This document shows, piece by piece, positions 1 through 5,725 of a DNA stretch of 5,725 nucleotides. The stretch covers positions 1-5,725 of the forward strand of contig JAKEGI010000276.1 in assembly GCA_022615595.1 (NCBI GenBank), written 5' to 3'. Both the position numbers and the translations under genes were made by a program. The stretch is from Bacteroidales bacterium. GTDB taxonomy: Bacteria; Bacteroidota; Bacteroidia; Bacteroidales; VadinHA17. The notes under the pieces are model-generated. The model was not told where the DNA came from, did no database searches, and saw nothing but the letters and a program-made list of their open reading frames with translations. Numbering within the stretch: position 1 is the stretch's first letter; every line of letters starts with the position of its first letter.

Positions 1-1
1 C

Positions 2-985
2 GCTACCCCGGGAGCCCTTATTTTCTATTTTATACTGGGAATAGTGATTGTTTTCAGCCTGATCAGGCTTTACACCCGCAGGATCAGAAATGAAAACAGG
101 CGTCTTCAGCACCTTACGCGACATAAAACAGATGAGGTTGTCAGTCAGAAGGATGAGCTGGAAGCCGGCATTCACTATGCGAGTCGCATTCAGAAGGCCT
201 TGCTGCCTTCTGAGAAGCTGCTGGCAGATCATAATACGAACTACTTCATCCTCTTTAAACCACGCGATGTTGTCTCAGGTGACTTCTACTGGATGACCCG
301 TAAGGAAGAGAGGCTCTACCTGGTAGCCGCTGACTGCACTGGTCATGGCGTTCCGGGTGCCTTCATGAGTCTCCTCGGTATCTCCCTCCTCGATGAAATA
401 ATTAACAAGATGTCAGTCAGGAAACCAGGTGATATACTTAATGAGCTTCGCAAACAGGTCATTGATTCGCTAAAACAGTCGGGTGAAACAGATGAAGGCA
501 GGGATGTGATAGATGTGGCTCTGCTGGTGTTTGACTTTGAAAGGCGGACAGTCGAATTTTCGGGTGCCAATAATCCGTGCTTTAAGGTCAGACCCATGAA
601 CGAAGATGAGGTTGAAAAATGGGAGAAAGGCGAAATTGAAACCGACGAGGGAACAATGGCCAATGGAAAATATCTGCTTGAGACAGTTAATGCCAGCAAG
701 ATGCCAGTCGGTATCTCATCCAAAATGAATCAGGATTTCATGCAACGCGAGTGGCCCATGGAGAGGGATATATCATATTACCTGTTCACTGACGGATATA
801 TAGATCAGTTTAATGGAACAACAGGCCGCAAGTTCATGAAGAAGAACTTTAAGAAGCTGATCCTCGAGGTACAGGATTATCCCATGAAGAAGCAGAAGGA
901 GATACTTGATGAGCGTCTGAAGAGCTGGATGGGTTCTTCGCGACAGGTAGACGATATTCTGGTGATAGGCTTTAAGGCTGACTAG
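2..985 (+). CDS. Membrane-anchored SpoIIE/PP2C-type serine phosphatase (5' partial)
   Basis: This is the C-terminal part of a PPM/PP2C-type phosphatase of the SpoIIE/RsbU class, which dephosphorylates phosphoserine or phosphothreonine on partner proteins such as anti-sigma antagonists. The frame is open to the left edge, so the GTG at 44 is probably not the start. Bases 17-73 encode one hydrophobic helix (LIFYFILGIVIVFSLIRLY). A basic, probably coiled-coil linker follows at about 74-175, then the IHYASRIQKALLP motif. The catalytic domain runs from about 240 to 982. Visible metal-site motifs are SGDFYW (Asp at 281), ADCTGHGVPGAFMS (Asp at 332), LFTDGYIDQ (Asp at 791) and QVDDILV (Asp pair at 950-955), so the active site looks intact. 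In Bacteroidota this arrangement usually follows a periplasmic sensor (beta-propeller/Y_Y_Y or 7TMR-DISM) or TPR repeats; which one applies here is not visible. Its partner is not encoded in the window. Family assignment is firm; the signal sensed is unknown. Confidence 0.93.
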   Translation, partial: ATPGALIFYFILGIVIVFSLIRLYTRRIRNENRRLQHLTRHKTDEVVSQKDELEAGIHYASRIQKALLPSEKLLADHNTNYFILFKPRDVVSGDFYWMTRKEERLYLVAADCTGHGVPGAFMSLLGISLLDEIINKMSVRKPGDILNELRKQVIDSLKQSGETDEGRDVIDVALLVFDFERRTVEFSGANNPCFKVRPMNEDEVEKWEKGEIETDEGTMANGKYLLETVNASKMPVGISSKMNQDFMQREWPMERDISYYLFTDGYIDQFNGTTGRKFMKKNFKKLILEVQDYPMKKQKEILDERLKSWMGSSRQVDDILVIGFKAD

Positions 986-989
986 CAGA

Positions 990-1637
990 TCATCCGGAGG
1001 TTTCAAATTCTTTAGTGAGACGGTAGAAGAGACCTTTTTCACTGGCTTCGCATCTTATTATCCCACAAAGCATGAAGTCACTTAATATCTTTTCAGCGCT
1101 CCTGCCGTTAATTTCTGCCATTCTCCGGTACTCCGCAACAGTAATTTTTCCACTCTCCCTGAGGTGATTCAGCAAGAGATTCTCCTTTTCATCAAACCTT
1201 ATCAGGAGACCGCGGGAACGGCTGCTCCGCCTCCATACCTGCAGGATTACCCTGTCAGCAAGGAAATTCTGGTCACGTTGCCTGAAATATGCCCTCCACC
1301 TTCCTTCTTCATCCTTTGCCCTGACTGGTATGATACTGCTTCTGGGAACATCAACCTCCAGAATGGTTTTCCCGTTGATGGTATGATTCCTGATTGAAAC
1401 ATTTACCTCTGGCCTGCAATATAACCTGGCGGCGGCATCAATCATGTAGTATTCCTCGTCTGATCTTACCCCTGCCAGCGATCCGTTGTCCCTTACCCCA
1501 ATAAGAAGTTTTCCGCCCTCACTGTTTGAGAATGCAGAAAGTGACCGTGCAATCTTGTGAGGATCAGATATGCAGTACTTGAAATCAAGATTCATGCCTT
1601 CACCCTGCAAGATAAGGTTATGAATATAGCGTCCCAT
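990..1637 (-). CDS. Schlafen AlbA_2-domain protein with C-terminal winged helix
   Basis: This 215-residue protein has an N-terminal AlbA_2 (Schlafen-like, 'divergent AAA-4') domain at about residues 5-130. The signature runs from QGEGMNLDFK through SLSAFSNSEGGKLLIGVRDNG, followed by VDVPRS and AYFRQRDQN. Residues 149-210 look like a winged helix (LLLNHLRESGKITVAEYRRM, then a helix with SAEKILSDFMLCGII). The GHKL ATPase-like domain found in longer relatives is absent, so databases may call it 'ATP-binding protein' without any visible ATPase motif. Glu13, Asp18 and Asp50 line up in order with the acidic triad of mammalian Schlafen nucleases (see findings). The ATG at 1637 is preferred because the YIHNLILQGEG segment belongs to the conserved domain edge; no clear ribosome-binding site precedes it. 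It is convergent with the phosphatase gene, 4 bases away, and divergent from the reductase gene. It probably binds nucleic acid; the true function is unknown. Confidence 0.85.
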   Translation of the reverse strand: MGRYIHNLILQGEGMNLDFKYCISDPHKIARSLSAFSNSEGGKLLIGVRDNGSLAGVRSDEEYYMIDAAARLYCRPEVNVSIRNHTINGKTILEVDVPRSSIIPVRAKDEEGRWRAYFRQRDQNFLADRVILQVWRRSSRSRGLLIRFDEKENLLLNHLRESGKITVAEYRRMAEINGRSAEKILSDFMLCGIIRCEASEKGLFYRLTKEFETSG

Positions 1638-1750
1638 ACGGTCTCTGATTTTTATGCTATCCGGCAGCTACTCCAAAATAATACAAAATATTTGTATATT
1701 GGCTCTGACATAGTGTTAATTAATCTGCTTTAAACTCAAATGATGCCGTC
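1638..1750. promoter_or_regulatory. Divergent intergenic region, probably with promoters for both flanking genes
   Basis: This AT-rich gap separates the start codons of the AlbA_2 gene (leftward) and the aldo/keto reductase gene (rightward), so both transcripts must begin here or be read in from outside. On the - strand, bases 1690-1684 read TATTTTG, one base short of the Bacteroidota -7 consensus TAnnTTTG and 47 bases upstream of that gene's ATG. On the + strand, a TTG at 1692-1694 and TAGTGTTA at 1711-1718 are only a weak match to the -33/-7 pair. The existence of regulatory sequence is a positional inference; the individual boxes are low confidence. Confidence 0.4.
1681..1697. repeat. Perfect 7-bp inverted repeat (ATACAAA-ATA-TTTGTAT)
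   Basis: The two 7-base arms, 1681-1687 and 1691-1697, are exact reverse complements around the 3-base centre ATA. The repeat sits in the divergent intergenic region and overlaps the candidate - strand promoter box. Its size and symmetry would suit a dimeric repressor site. The stem is too short and AT-rich to act as a terminator. The repeat itself is certain; its role is inferred, and chance is possible in AT-rich DNA. Confidence 0.6.
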
Positions 1751-2932
1751 ATGAAAAGAAGAACATTTCTAAGGTCAGGTCTCGCAGGTGCGGCAGGACT
1801 GGCAACAATAAGCCATACTGCTCTTGCGGGTGATAACGGGGTCAGTCAGGAGATCATTTACAGGACGCTGGGCAAGACAGGACTGAAGGTCCCTGTAGTG
1901 AGTTTCGGAGTAATGAGATCTGATAACAATGCACTCGTAAAAGCAGCCTACGACGGCGGTATGAGAATGTTTGACACGGCCCATGGCTACATGAACGGGA
2001 GGAATGAAGAGATGCTGGGCAGCTTCTTTACCTCAGTTCCGCGTGAGTCATTCATACTCGCCACAAAGGTCAAACCTGCCGGAGTAGATTCACGCACTGG
2101 CCTTCCTTCAAGGGAGACCACGGCGGAGGATTTCCTTACGAAATTTGAATTGAGTCTGACACGACTGAAGATGGATTATGTCGATATCCTTTACATGCAT
2201 GCTGCTGACAGCGCTGAGATGGTGAAGCACAGGGAGATCACAGATGCCATGCTTGACCTTAAGAAGAAGGGAAAGGTAAGATTTATTGGGGTTTCGACCC
2301 ATAAGAACGAGCCTCTTGTGATAAGGACAATGGTTGAAGAGGGCATCTGGGATGTCGTGCTTACAGCTTACAACTTCAACCTTGCCCATCTCGATGATCT
2401 GAACAGGGCCCTGGAGTCAGCCGCGAAGGCTGGTCTCGGCGTAGTGGCCATGAAGACCATGGCAGGAGGTTTCCTTGACAAGGAGAAGACAAAAGCTGTC
2501 AACCCAATGGCAGCACTCAAATGGGCTCTCTCAAACCCGAACGTTCACACCACAATACCTGGTATAACCACATTTGACCAGGTGAATACTGACCTGAAGA
2601 TTCTTACTGACATTACACTCACGGCTGATGAAGAGAAAGACCTGGTTGCTGCTGCTGCTTCAGGAGGCCTCTACTGTAATGCCTGTCAGAATTGTATTAA
2701 GGGATGCCCGGCTAACCTGCCAATCCCTGAGATGATGCGGGCATACATGTACGCATACGGATACGGAAACCTGGCAATGGCATCAGATCTCCTCAGAGAA
2801 ACGGATGCCACGGCTGATCAGTGTACACTGTGTGAAACATGTACGGCCGAGTGCATCAAGGGATTTGACCTGAAGGGCAAAATCACTGATATAGCCAGGC
2901 TGAAGAATGTTCCCTATGACCTTATAGCTTAA
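1751..2932 (+). CDS. Tat-exported aldo/keto reductase with C-terminal dicluster [4Fe-4S] domain
   Basis: The 393-residue protein starts with a twin-arginine signal: Arg3-Arg4 in KRRTFLRSG, a weakly hydrophobic Ala/Gly-rich stretch, and a likely cleavage site after ALA (residue 26). Residues 35-290 are an aldo/keto reductase TIM barrel (RTLGKTGLKVP, FGVMRS, GVSTHK, TTIPGITT). The catalytic tetrad is complete: Asp75 and Tyr80 in FDTAHGY, Lys106 in ATKVK, His150 in LYMH. At the C-terminus are two CX2CX2CX3C motifs, Cys309/312/315/319 (followed by Pro) and Cys358/361/364/368, each expected to hold a [4Fe-4S] cluster. The family reduces carbonyls or oxidises alcohols, usually with NAD(P)H; the substrate here is unknown. 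The Tat signal implies folding and cofactor loading in the cytoplasm before export. The ATG at 1751 is chosen because it places the RR motif at the very N-terminus; ATGs at 1740 and 1743 are out of frame. It is probably co-transcribed with the next gene, 21 bases downstream. Confidence 0.93.
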   Translation: MKRRTFLRSGLAGAAGLATISHTALAGDNGVSQEIIYRTLGKTGLKVPVVSFGVMRSDNNALVKAAYDGGMRMFDTAHGYMNGRNEEMLGSFFTSVPRESFILATKVKPAGVDSRTGLPSRETTAEDFLTKFELSLTRLKMDYVDILYMHAADSAEMVKHREITDAMLDLKKKGKVRFIGVSTHKNEPLVIRTMVEEGIWDVVLTAYNFNLAHLDDLNRALESAAKAGLGVVAMKTMAGGFLDKEKTKAVNPMAALKWALSNPNVHTTIPGITTFDQVNTDLKILTDITLTADEEKDLVAAAASGGLYCNACQNCIKGCPANLPIPEMMRAYMYAYGYGNLAMASDLLRETDATADQCTLCETCTAECIKGFDLKGKITDIARLKNVPYDLIA

Positions 2933-2953
2933 TCAATCCTTATTGTTAGATAA

Positions 2954-3790
2954 ATGAAAAATGTGACACTGTTATTCTTCCTGGCCTTTCTGTTTACCTC
3001 CCTGCAGGGTCAGCAGGATATGTTTCCTCCGCTGAAAGGATACAAGCAGGTAAGTGATTATCCGGTTTATACTCCCGATGACCTGTGGGATTATATCAAC
3101 GGTGCTGCTGATGCCTATCTTGCACTGGGTTTCATAGACCTTAATATAACCGAATACCGCAAGGGCAAACAGTCACTGAAGGCAGAGGTCTATTCATTCG
3201 GCGATGAGGCGACAGCATTCGGCATTTATTCGCTCGAACGGTCACCCTCATATGATTTTATTAAGGTTGGAGTACAGGGTTACTCCGAGGAGGGTGTCGT
3301 GAACTTCTACAAGGGCCGCCATTATGTAAAGATAATGACACATTCCGGTTCAAAAAAAGCGACGGAGGCAATGATAAACCTGGCAGAAATGATAGCTGAA
3401 CGGATTGAAGGCGGAAATGAGTTTCCCGCATTGCTCAAACTCTTTCCTGCAGATGGTCTTGTTGCCAACCAGGAGACATATATAATGGAAGGGGTACTCG
3501 GCCATGATTTTCTTCATGATGCCTACAGGGCTTCATATGAAATTGAGAGTGACAGGTTTGAGATCTATCTCTTTAACAGTAAGAACAGGGATATCATTTC
3601 TGAGATGGCAAAAAGACTTGCCGGAGAGGCTTTTAACGCCGGGGATGAATCATTCAAGTATGTGTTTGAGGATGGATTCAACGGTCTGCTGTTCATGGCT
3701 CTGCAGGGTGACAAACTTTTGATTATCAGCGGCCTTGACAGGGAGAAATCAGCCCTTGCAGACCGGTATATCACCATGATGCTTAAGTGA
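2954..3790 (+). CDS. Exported DUF6599-like protein of unknown function
   Basis: This 278-residue protein has a Sec-type signal (Lys2, hydrophobic residues 4-17) with cleavage probably near residue 19, before QQD. No lipobox cysteine is present; in fact no cysteine occurs anywhere. The mature part resembles DUF6599: YTPDDLWDYINGAADAYLALGF at about residues 39-60, then EYRKG, AEVYSFGDEATAFGIYS at about 77-93, VNFYKGRHYVKI at 116-127, and a C-terminal half that appears to repeat the same alpha/beta character and ends in LLIISGLDREKS. That family assignment comes from recalled motifs, not a search. No catalytic or metal-binding signature is recognisable. It starts 21 bases after the reductase stop, so it probably shares that transcript and acts in the same extracytoplasmic compartment. 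A strong terminator begins 13 bases after its stop. Function is unknown; a partner or accessory role for the reductase is inference. Confidence 0.82.
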   Translation: MKNVTLLFFLAFLFTSLQGQQDMFPPLKGYKQVSDYPVYTPDDLWDYINGAADAYLALGFIDLNITEYRKGKQSLKAEVYSFGDEATAFGIYSLERSPSYDFIKVGVQGYSEEGVVNFYKGRHYVKIMTHSGSKKATEAMINLAEMIAERIEGGNEFPALLKLFPADGLVANQETYIMEGVLGHDFLHDAYRASYEIESDRFEIYLFNSKNRDIISEMAKRLAGEAFNAGDESFKYVFEDGFNGLLFMALQGDKLLIISGLDREKSALADRYITMMLK

Positions 3791-3803
3791 CAGGAGTGCA
3801 ACC

Positions 3804-3840
3804 AAAAAAAGAGGTGTCCTGTTGAGACACCTCTTTTTTT
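3804..3840. terminator. Bidirectional intrinsic terminator between convergent genes
   Basis: Arms 3804-3818 and 3826-3840 form a perfect 15-bp stem: seven A-T pairs plus GAGGTGTC with GACACCTC, closed by the 7-base loop CTGTTGA. The run of seven T on the right serves the + strand transcript ending at 3790. The run of seven A on the left gives a U-tract for the - strand tonB transcript ending at 3858. It therefore probably terminates both the reductase/DUF6599 unit and the exbD-exbD-tonB operon. Confidence 0.93.
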
Positions 3841-3857
3841 ATCGTCAGAGCAATAGT

Positions 3858-4634
3858 TTACTTAAGCTGGAAACTAATAGGCACACTGTACCATACGTTC
3901 ACTGGTTTGCCACCCTGTTTGCCGGGTTTCCACAGAGGGAGCATCTTTATAACCCTGATAGCCTCGTCATCAAGAGTCTGATCAACACCCCTGACAACTG
4001 ATACCTGGTCAACGGTGCCCTTGTAGGTCACGCAGAAACGCAGGATCACTTTTCCCTGAATGTTGTTCTCTTTTGCTATTTCAGGATACTTGATGTTATC
4101 ATAGATGAATTTAAAGAGCTCAATATCCCCGCCGGGGAATGAGGGCATCTCCTCTACAACTACGAATACCTCTGCCGGAGCTTCATACTCCACCTCTTCC
4201 TGTACCTGCTCAACTACCTCAACTACCTCCTGGTCGACTATAGTCTCAACCACGTCATCGGCAGTCATGAGCTGTGTCTGGTCCTCAGGCTTGATAGTGT
4301 CTACCACAACTGGTGCAACATACTTAACAACAGTCTGCTGTTCAGCTGGTGGTGGCGGTGGCGGTGGCGGAGGAGGAGCTGCCTCTTCCTGCTGGATGTC
4401 ATTTGCCATCTCTGCGATAACCTCGTTGGCATCTCTCGCCTTTATATGAGCGATACGACTTGCCTTTATATACGGAAGAATTACCGCAGCTGCGATGATG
4501 ATTATACCGACAAGAGTTGAGATAGCCATTGTCCGGCTATACTTTCTTCTCAGATCGTATGCTCCGTATGCCTGGTTCCTGTTTGCAAAGACCAGGTCAT
4601 CGAAGCTTACATAGTTTTTCTTTTCCTTTGCCAT
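3858..4634 (-). CDS. tonB: TonB family energy transducer
   Basis: This protein spans the periplasm and carries energy from the ExbB/ExbD proton channel to outer-membrane TonB-dependent transporters. The 258 residues begin with the Bacteroidota-type cytoplasmic motif FANRNQAYGAYDLRRKYSR (16-34). One transmembrane helix follows at about 37-55. The periplasmic linker holds ten consecutive prolines (87-96) and then a Val/Glu-rich stretch (about 128-162). The C-terminal TonB domain (about 163-258) starts at MPSFPGGD and includes YPEIAKENNIQGKVILRF, VVRGVDQTLDDEAIRV, LPLWKPGKQGGKPV and the final VPISFQL. All expected parts are present. The start ATG at 4634 has a weak AGGA-like element just upstream (ACAGGAT). 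The gene lies 11 bases after the exbD stop, so it is the last gene of that operon and is closed by the hairpin at 3804-3840. Confidence 0.96.
   Translation of the reverse strand: MAKEKKNYVSFDDLVFANRNQAYGAYDLRRKYSRTMAISTLVGIIIIAAAVILPYIKASRIAHIKARDANEVIAEMANDIQQEEAAPPPPPPPPPPAEQQTVVKYVAPVVVDTIKPEDQTQLMTADDVVETIVDQEVVEVVEQVQEEVEYEAPAEVFVVVEEMPSFPGGDIELFKFIYDNIKYPEIAKENNIQGKVILRFCVTYKGTVDQVSVVRGVDQTLDDEAIRVIKMLPLWKPGKQGGKPVNVWYSVPISFQLK
4347..4376 (-). repeat. Ten-proline codon tract within tonB
   Basis: Ten successive CCN codons (using CCT, CCG and CCA) encode residues 87-96 of TonB, in the periplasm-spanning linker. The mixed codons make it an imperfect triplet repeat. Proline-rich linkers are a standard TonB feature, and such tracts can vary in length between strains. 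On the opposite strand the tract reads as polyglycine in an artefactual frame. Confidence 0.9.
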
Positions 4635-4645
4635 ATCCTGTCGTT

Positions 4646-5305
4646 CTAGTTAGCTGTTGCGGAAGCGGTTACCGGTGCTGCGCCAATAGCGGCCGCAACA
4701 AGGTTCTCTTCTATCCAGCTGATGTCAGTAAATGTGTAACGTGCAATGCCTACGATTGACATTTCGTCAATTATATCGACGAAATTCCTGTATTTGGATG
4801 TTTTGTAGGCCTTGATAAGAACGATCGGTCCGGTATCGTCATCCTTCTTGAGCTGCTTGATGGCATTGAGCATGGAATCCTGTTTGATCTCGATCTTACC
4901 TGAGATAACATCGTTCTCAAACTGCTCTATCTTCTTAAATAGTGCCCTGTTTCTGTCAAGCAGAATCTGACGGATGCCGGTAGCGCTGAAGTCGGTCTCC
5001 TGGAGAACGGTAACTTCCGGATCGGCTTTTCCCGGGTACCAGTAGACTTTATCTTCGGGACCGAGGATGATGTTCAGAGTACGGCTCTCGGCAATTTTCG
5101 GAGGCTCAACTGTCTCATCCTTCTTGAGTTTCTCGGGAAGGACGATTTCCATGATCTTCGGTTTGCTGAAAGCTGTTGTGAGCATGAAGAACGTGATGAG
5201 CAGACACATAAGGTCAACCATCGGCGTCATGTCAATGTGGGTCGAGTGCTTCTTGGGCTTCTTCTTGCCACCTTTGCCTTTTTCCTCTTGTATGATCTCT
5301 GCCAT
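4646..5305 (-). CDS. exbD: ExbD/TolR-type biopolymer transport protein (second of two)
   Basis: ExbD works with ExbB as a proton-driven motor that energises TonB. The 219 residues start with a very basic cytoplasmic segment (KGKGGKKKPKKH, 10-20). The single transmembrane helix follows (about 26-46: DMTPMVDLMCLLITFFMLTT) and contains the proton-carrying Asp31 equivalent to the essential ExbD aspartate. The periplasmic domain is longer than in Escherichia coli ExbD (141 residues in all), with extra sequence at about 82-150 (VYWYPG, SATGIRQILLDRNRALF), as is common in Bacteroidota relatives. The folded core ends with PIVLIKAYKTSKYRNFVDIIDEM (160-182). The C-terminus is an Ala/Thr-rich tail. The ATG at 5305 is one base from the upstream exbD stop, so translational coupling is likely. 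The symbol is given at family level; a TolR-like role cannot be excluded from sequence alone, but the adjacent tonB favours ExbD. Confidence 0.94.
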   Translation of the reverse strand: MAEIIQEEKGKGGKKKPKKHSTHIDMTPMVDLMCLLITFFMLTTAFSKPKIMEIVLPEKLKKDETVEPPKIAESRTLNIILGPEDKVYWYPGKADPEVTVLQETDFSATGIRQILLDRNRALFKKIEQFENDVISGKIEIKQDSMLNAIKQLKKDDDTGPIVLIKAYKTSKYRNFVDIIDEMSIVGIARYTFTDISWIEENLVAAAIGAAPVTASATAN

Positions 5306-5306
5306 C

Positions 5307-5725
5307 TTACTCAGTTATTTCTTCTGTAACTTCAATAACTCTCAGGTTGGTAACCAGGTTGAACCGGTTTACGTTTTTGTCCTGGAGTATGTCCAGAACT
5401 TCCTTGACTATCGGGAAGTCGGCATTAGCATCACCTTTGATCAATGTGTTAACTGCGGGATTGATCTGGCGTGAGAAAAGTACCCAGAGCGCTAGCTGAT
5501 TGTCAGTAGAATCGATCGGAATACCCTTTTCAAGTGATGCCCTTACATTTGCATCAGTAGCTGACAGGTAGGCTTTCATGTCCTGAATAGATACGCCAAA
5601 TGATGAAGCCGGAAGCTTCTCAAATGTGCGCAATTCGTCTTCAGTGAATTCAATGTTGTAGCGTTTACCCATCTCTGCGAGGATTTTGGGCCTGAACTTA
5701 AGAATTGTGTCAGGGCCGTTGTCAA
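5307..5725 (-). CDS. exbD: ExbD/TolR-type biopolymer transport protein (first of two, 5' partial)
   Basis: The frame remains open to the right edge of the window, reading DNGPDTILKF and onward, so the ATG at 5672 is internal and the true start, with its transmembrane helix, lies outside. What is visible is about 139 residues of periplasmic domain. The recognisable ExbD core is near the C-terminus: NTLIKGDANADFPIVKEVLD, then ILQDKNVNRFNLVTNL, matching the ExbD pattern of a KGD strand, a helix, and a final strand ending in LVT. The upstream part (TFEKLPASSFGVSIQDMKAYL, LEKGIPIDST) is an insertion typical of the larger Bacteroidota form. It ends one base before the next exbD. Two different ExbD subunits in tandem before tonB is a recurrent Bacteroidota arrangement. 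Because the diagnostic membrane aspartate is out of view, the call rests on the periplasmic motif and gene order. Confidence 0.88.
   Translation of the reverse strand, partial: DNGPDTILKFRPKILAEMGKRYNIEFTEDELRTFEKLPASSFGVSIQDMKAYLSATDANVRASLEKGIPIDSTDNQLALWVLFSRQINPAVNTLIKGDANADFPIVKEVLDILQDKNVNRFNLVTNLRVIEVTEEITE

Noticed and set aside
44..46. GTG as the start of the phosphatase gene
   Set aside because: The frame is open to the window edge, and the transmembrane helix begins before this codon, so the gene very probably starts outside the window.
1164..1397. A 77-codon + strand frame inside the AlbA_2 gene
   Set aside because: It has no recognisable domain and lies antisense to a frame with clear AlbA_2 motifs.
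1681..1697. Inverted repeat considered as a terminator hairpin
   Set aside because: Seven mostly A-T pairs with a 3-base loop would be too unstable, and it lies upstream of both genes rather than at a 3' end.
3504..3801. Overlapping frames on both strands within the DUF6599-like gene
   Set aside because: They show no family features, while the enclosing frame has a signal peptide, conserved motifs and a terminator right after its stop.
4105..4449. A + strand reading frame with a polyglycine run and Ser/Thr-rich sequence
   Set aside because: It is the antisense shadow of tonB; the glycine run is the complement of the ten-proline tract, and the tonB frame has full family motifs.
5670..5672. 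ATG as the start of the rightmost exbD gene
   Set aside because: The frame continues to the right edge without a stop, and a start here would remove the membrane helix that ExbD requires.
1..5725. Search by eye for CRISPR arrays, tRNA genes, insertion sequence ends and phage or defence modules
   Set aside because: Nearly all bases are occupied by recognisable coding sequence, and the short gaps hold no spaced repeats, cloverleaf sequence or transposase remnants.

Overview
The window looks like a chromosomal segment from a member of the Bacteroidota, probably a Bacteroidales or Marinilabiliales-type lineage. Three things point there: a TonB with the Bacteroidota-style N-terminal motif (FANRNQAYGAYDLRR), preceded by two consecutive exbD-type genes; a DUF6599-like exported protein; and a SpoIIE-type phosphatase of the 'IHYASRIQKALLP' class joined to a membrane helix. 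Start codons generally lack strong Shine-Dalgarno sequences, which also fits. Genus cannot be assigned from the sequence alone.

Layout from left to right. (1) Bases 1-985, + strand: the 3' part of a membrane-anchored SpoIIE/PP2C-type serine phosphatase whose N-terminal sensor lies outside the window. (2) Bases 990-1637, - strand: a Schlafen AlbA_2-domain protein with a C-terminal winged helix. It is convergent with the phosphatase gene, with only 4 bases between the stop codons. (3) Bases 1638-1750: an AT-rich divergent intergenic region with a perfect 7-bp inverted repeat. (4) Bases 1751-2932 and 2954-3790, + strand: a likely two-gene operon of a Tat-exported aldo/keto reductase carrying two C-terminal [4Fe-4S] motifs, followed by a Sec-exported DUF6599-like protein. 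(5) Bases 3804-3840: a strong, nearly symmetric terminator hairpin between convergent transcription units. (6) Bases 3858-5725, - strand: the end of a TonB energization operon in the order exbD (partial), exbD, tonB. An exbB/tolQ-type gene would be expected just beyond the right edge.

How the genes fit together: the ExbD/ExbD/TonB cluster transmits proton-motive force to outer-membrane TonB-dependent transporters. The aldo/keto reductase and DUF6599 pair probably works outside the cytoplasm, but its substrate is unknown. The phosphatase would couple an extracytoplasmic or membrane signal to dephosphorylation of a partner that is not encoded here. The AlbA_2 protein is a putative nucleic-acid-binding regulator or nuclease-like protein. 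No tRNA, rRNA, CRISPR array, insertion sequence or phage gene is visible. No gene-free stretch exceeds about 115 bases. Most of the window is ordinary core-genome content; the exported Fe-S aldo/keto reductase pair and the AlbA_2 acidic triad are the parts most worth a second look.
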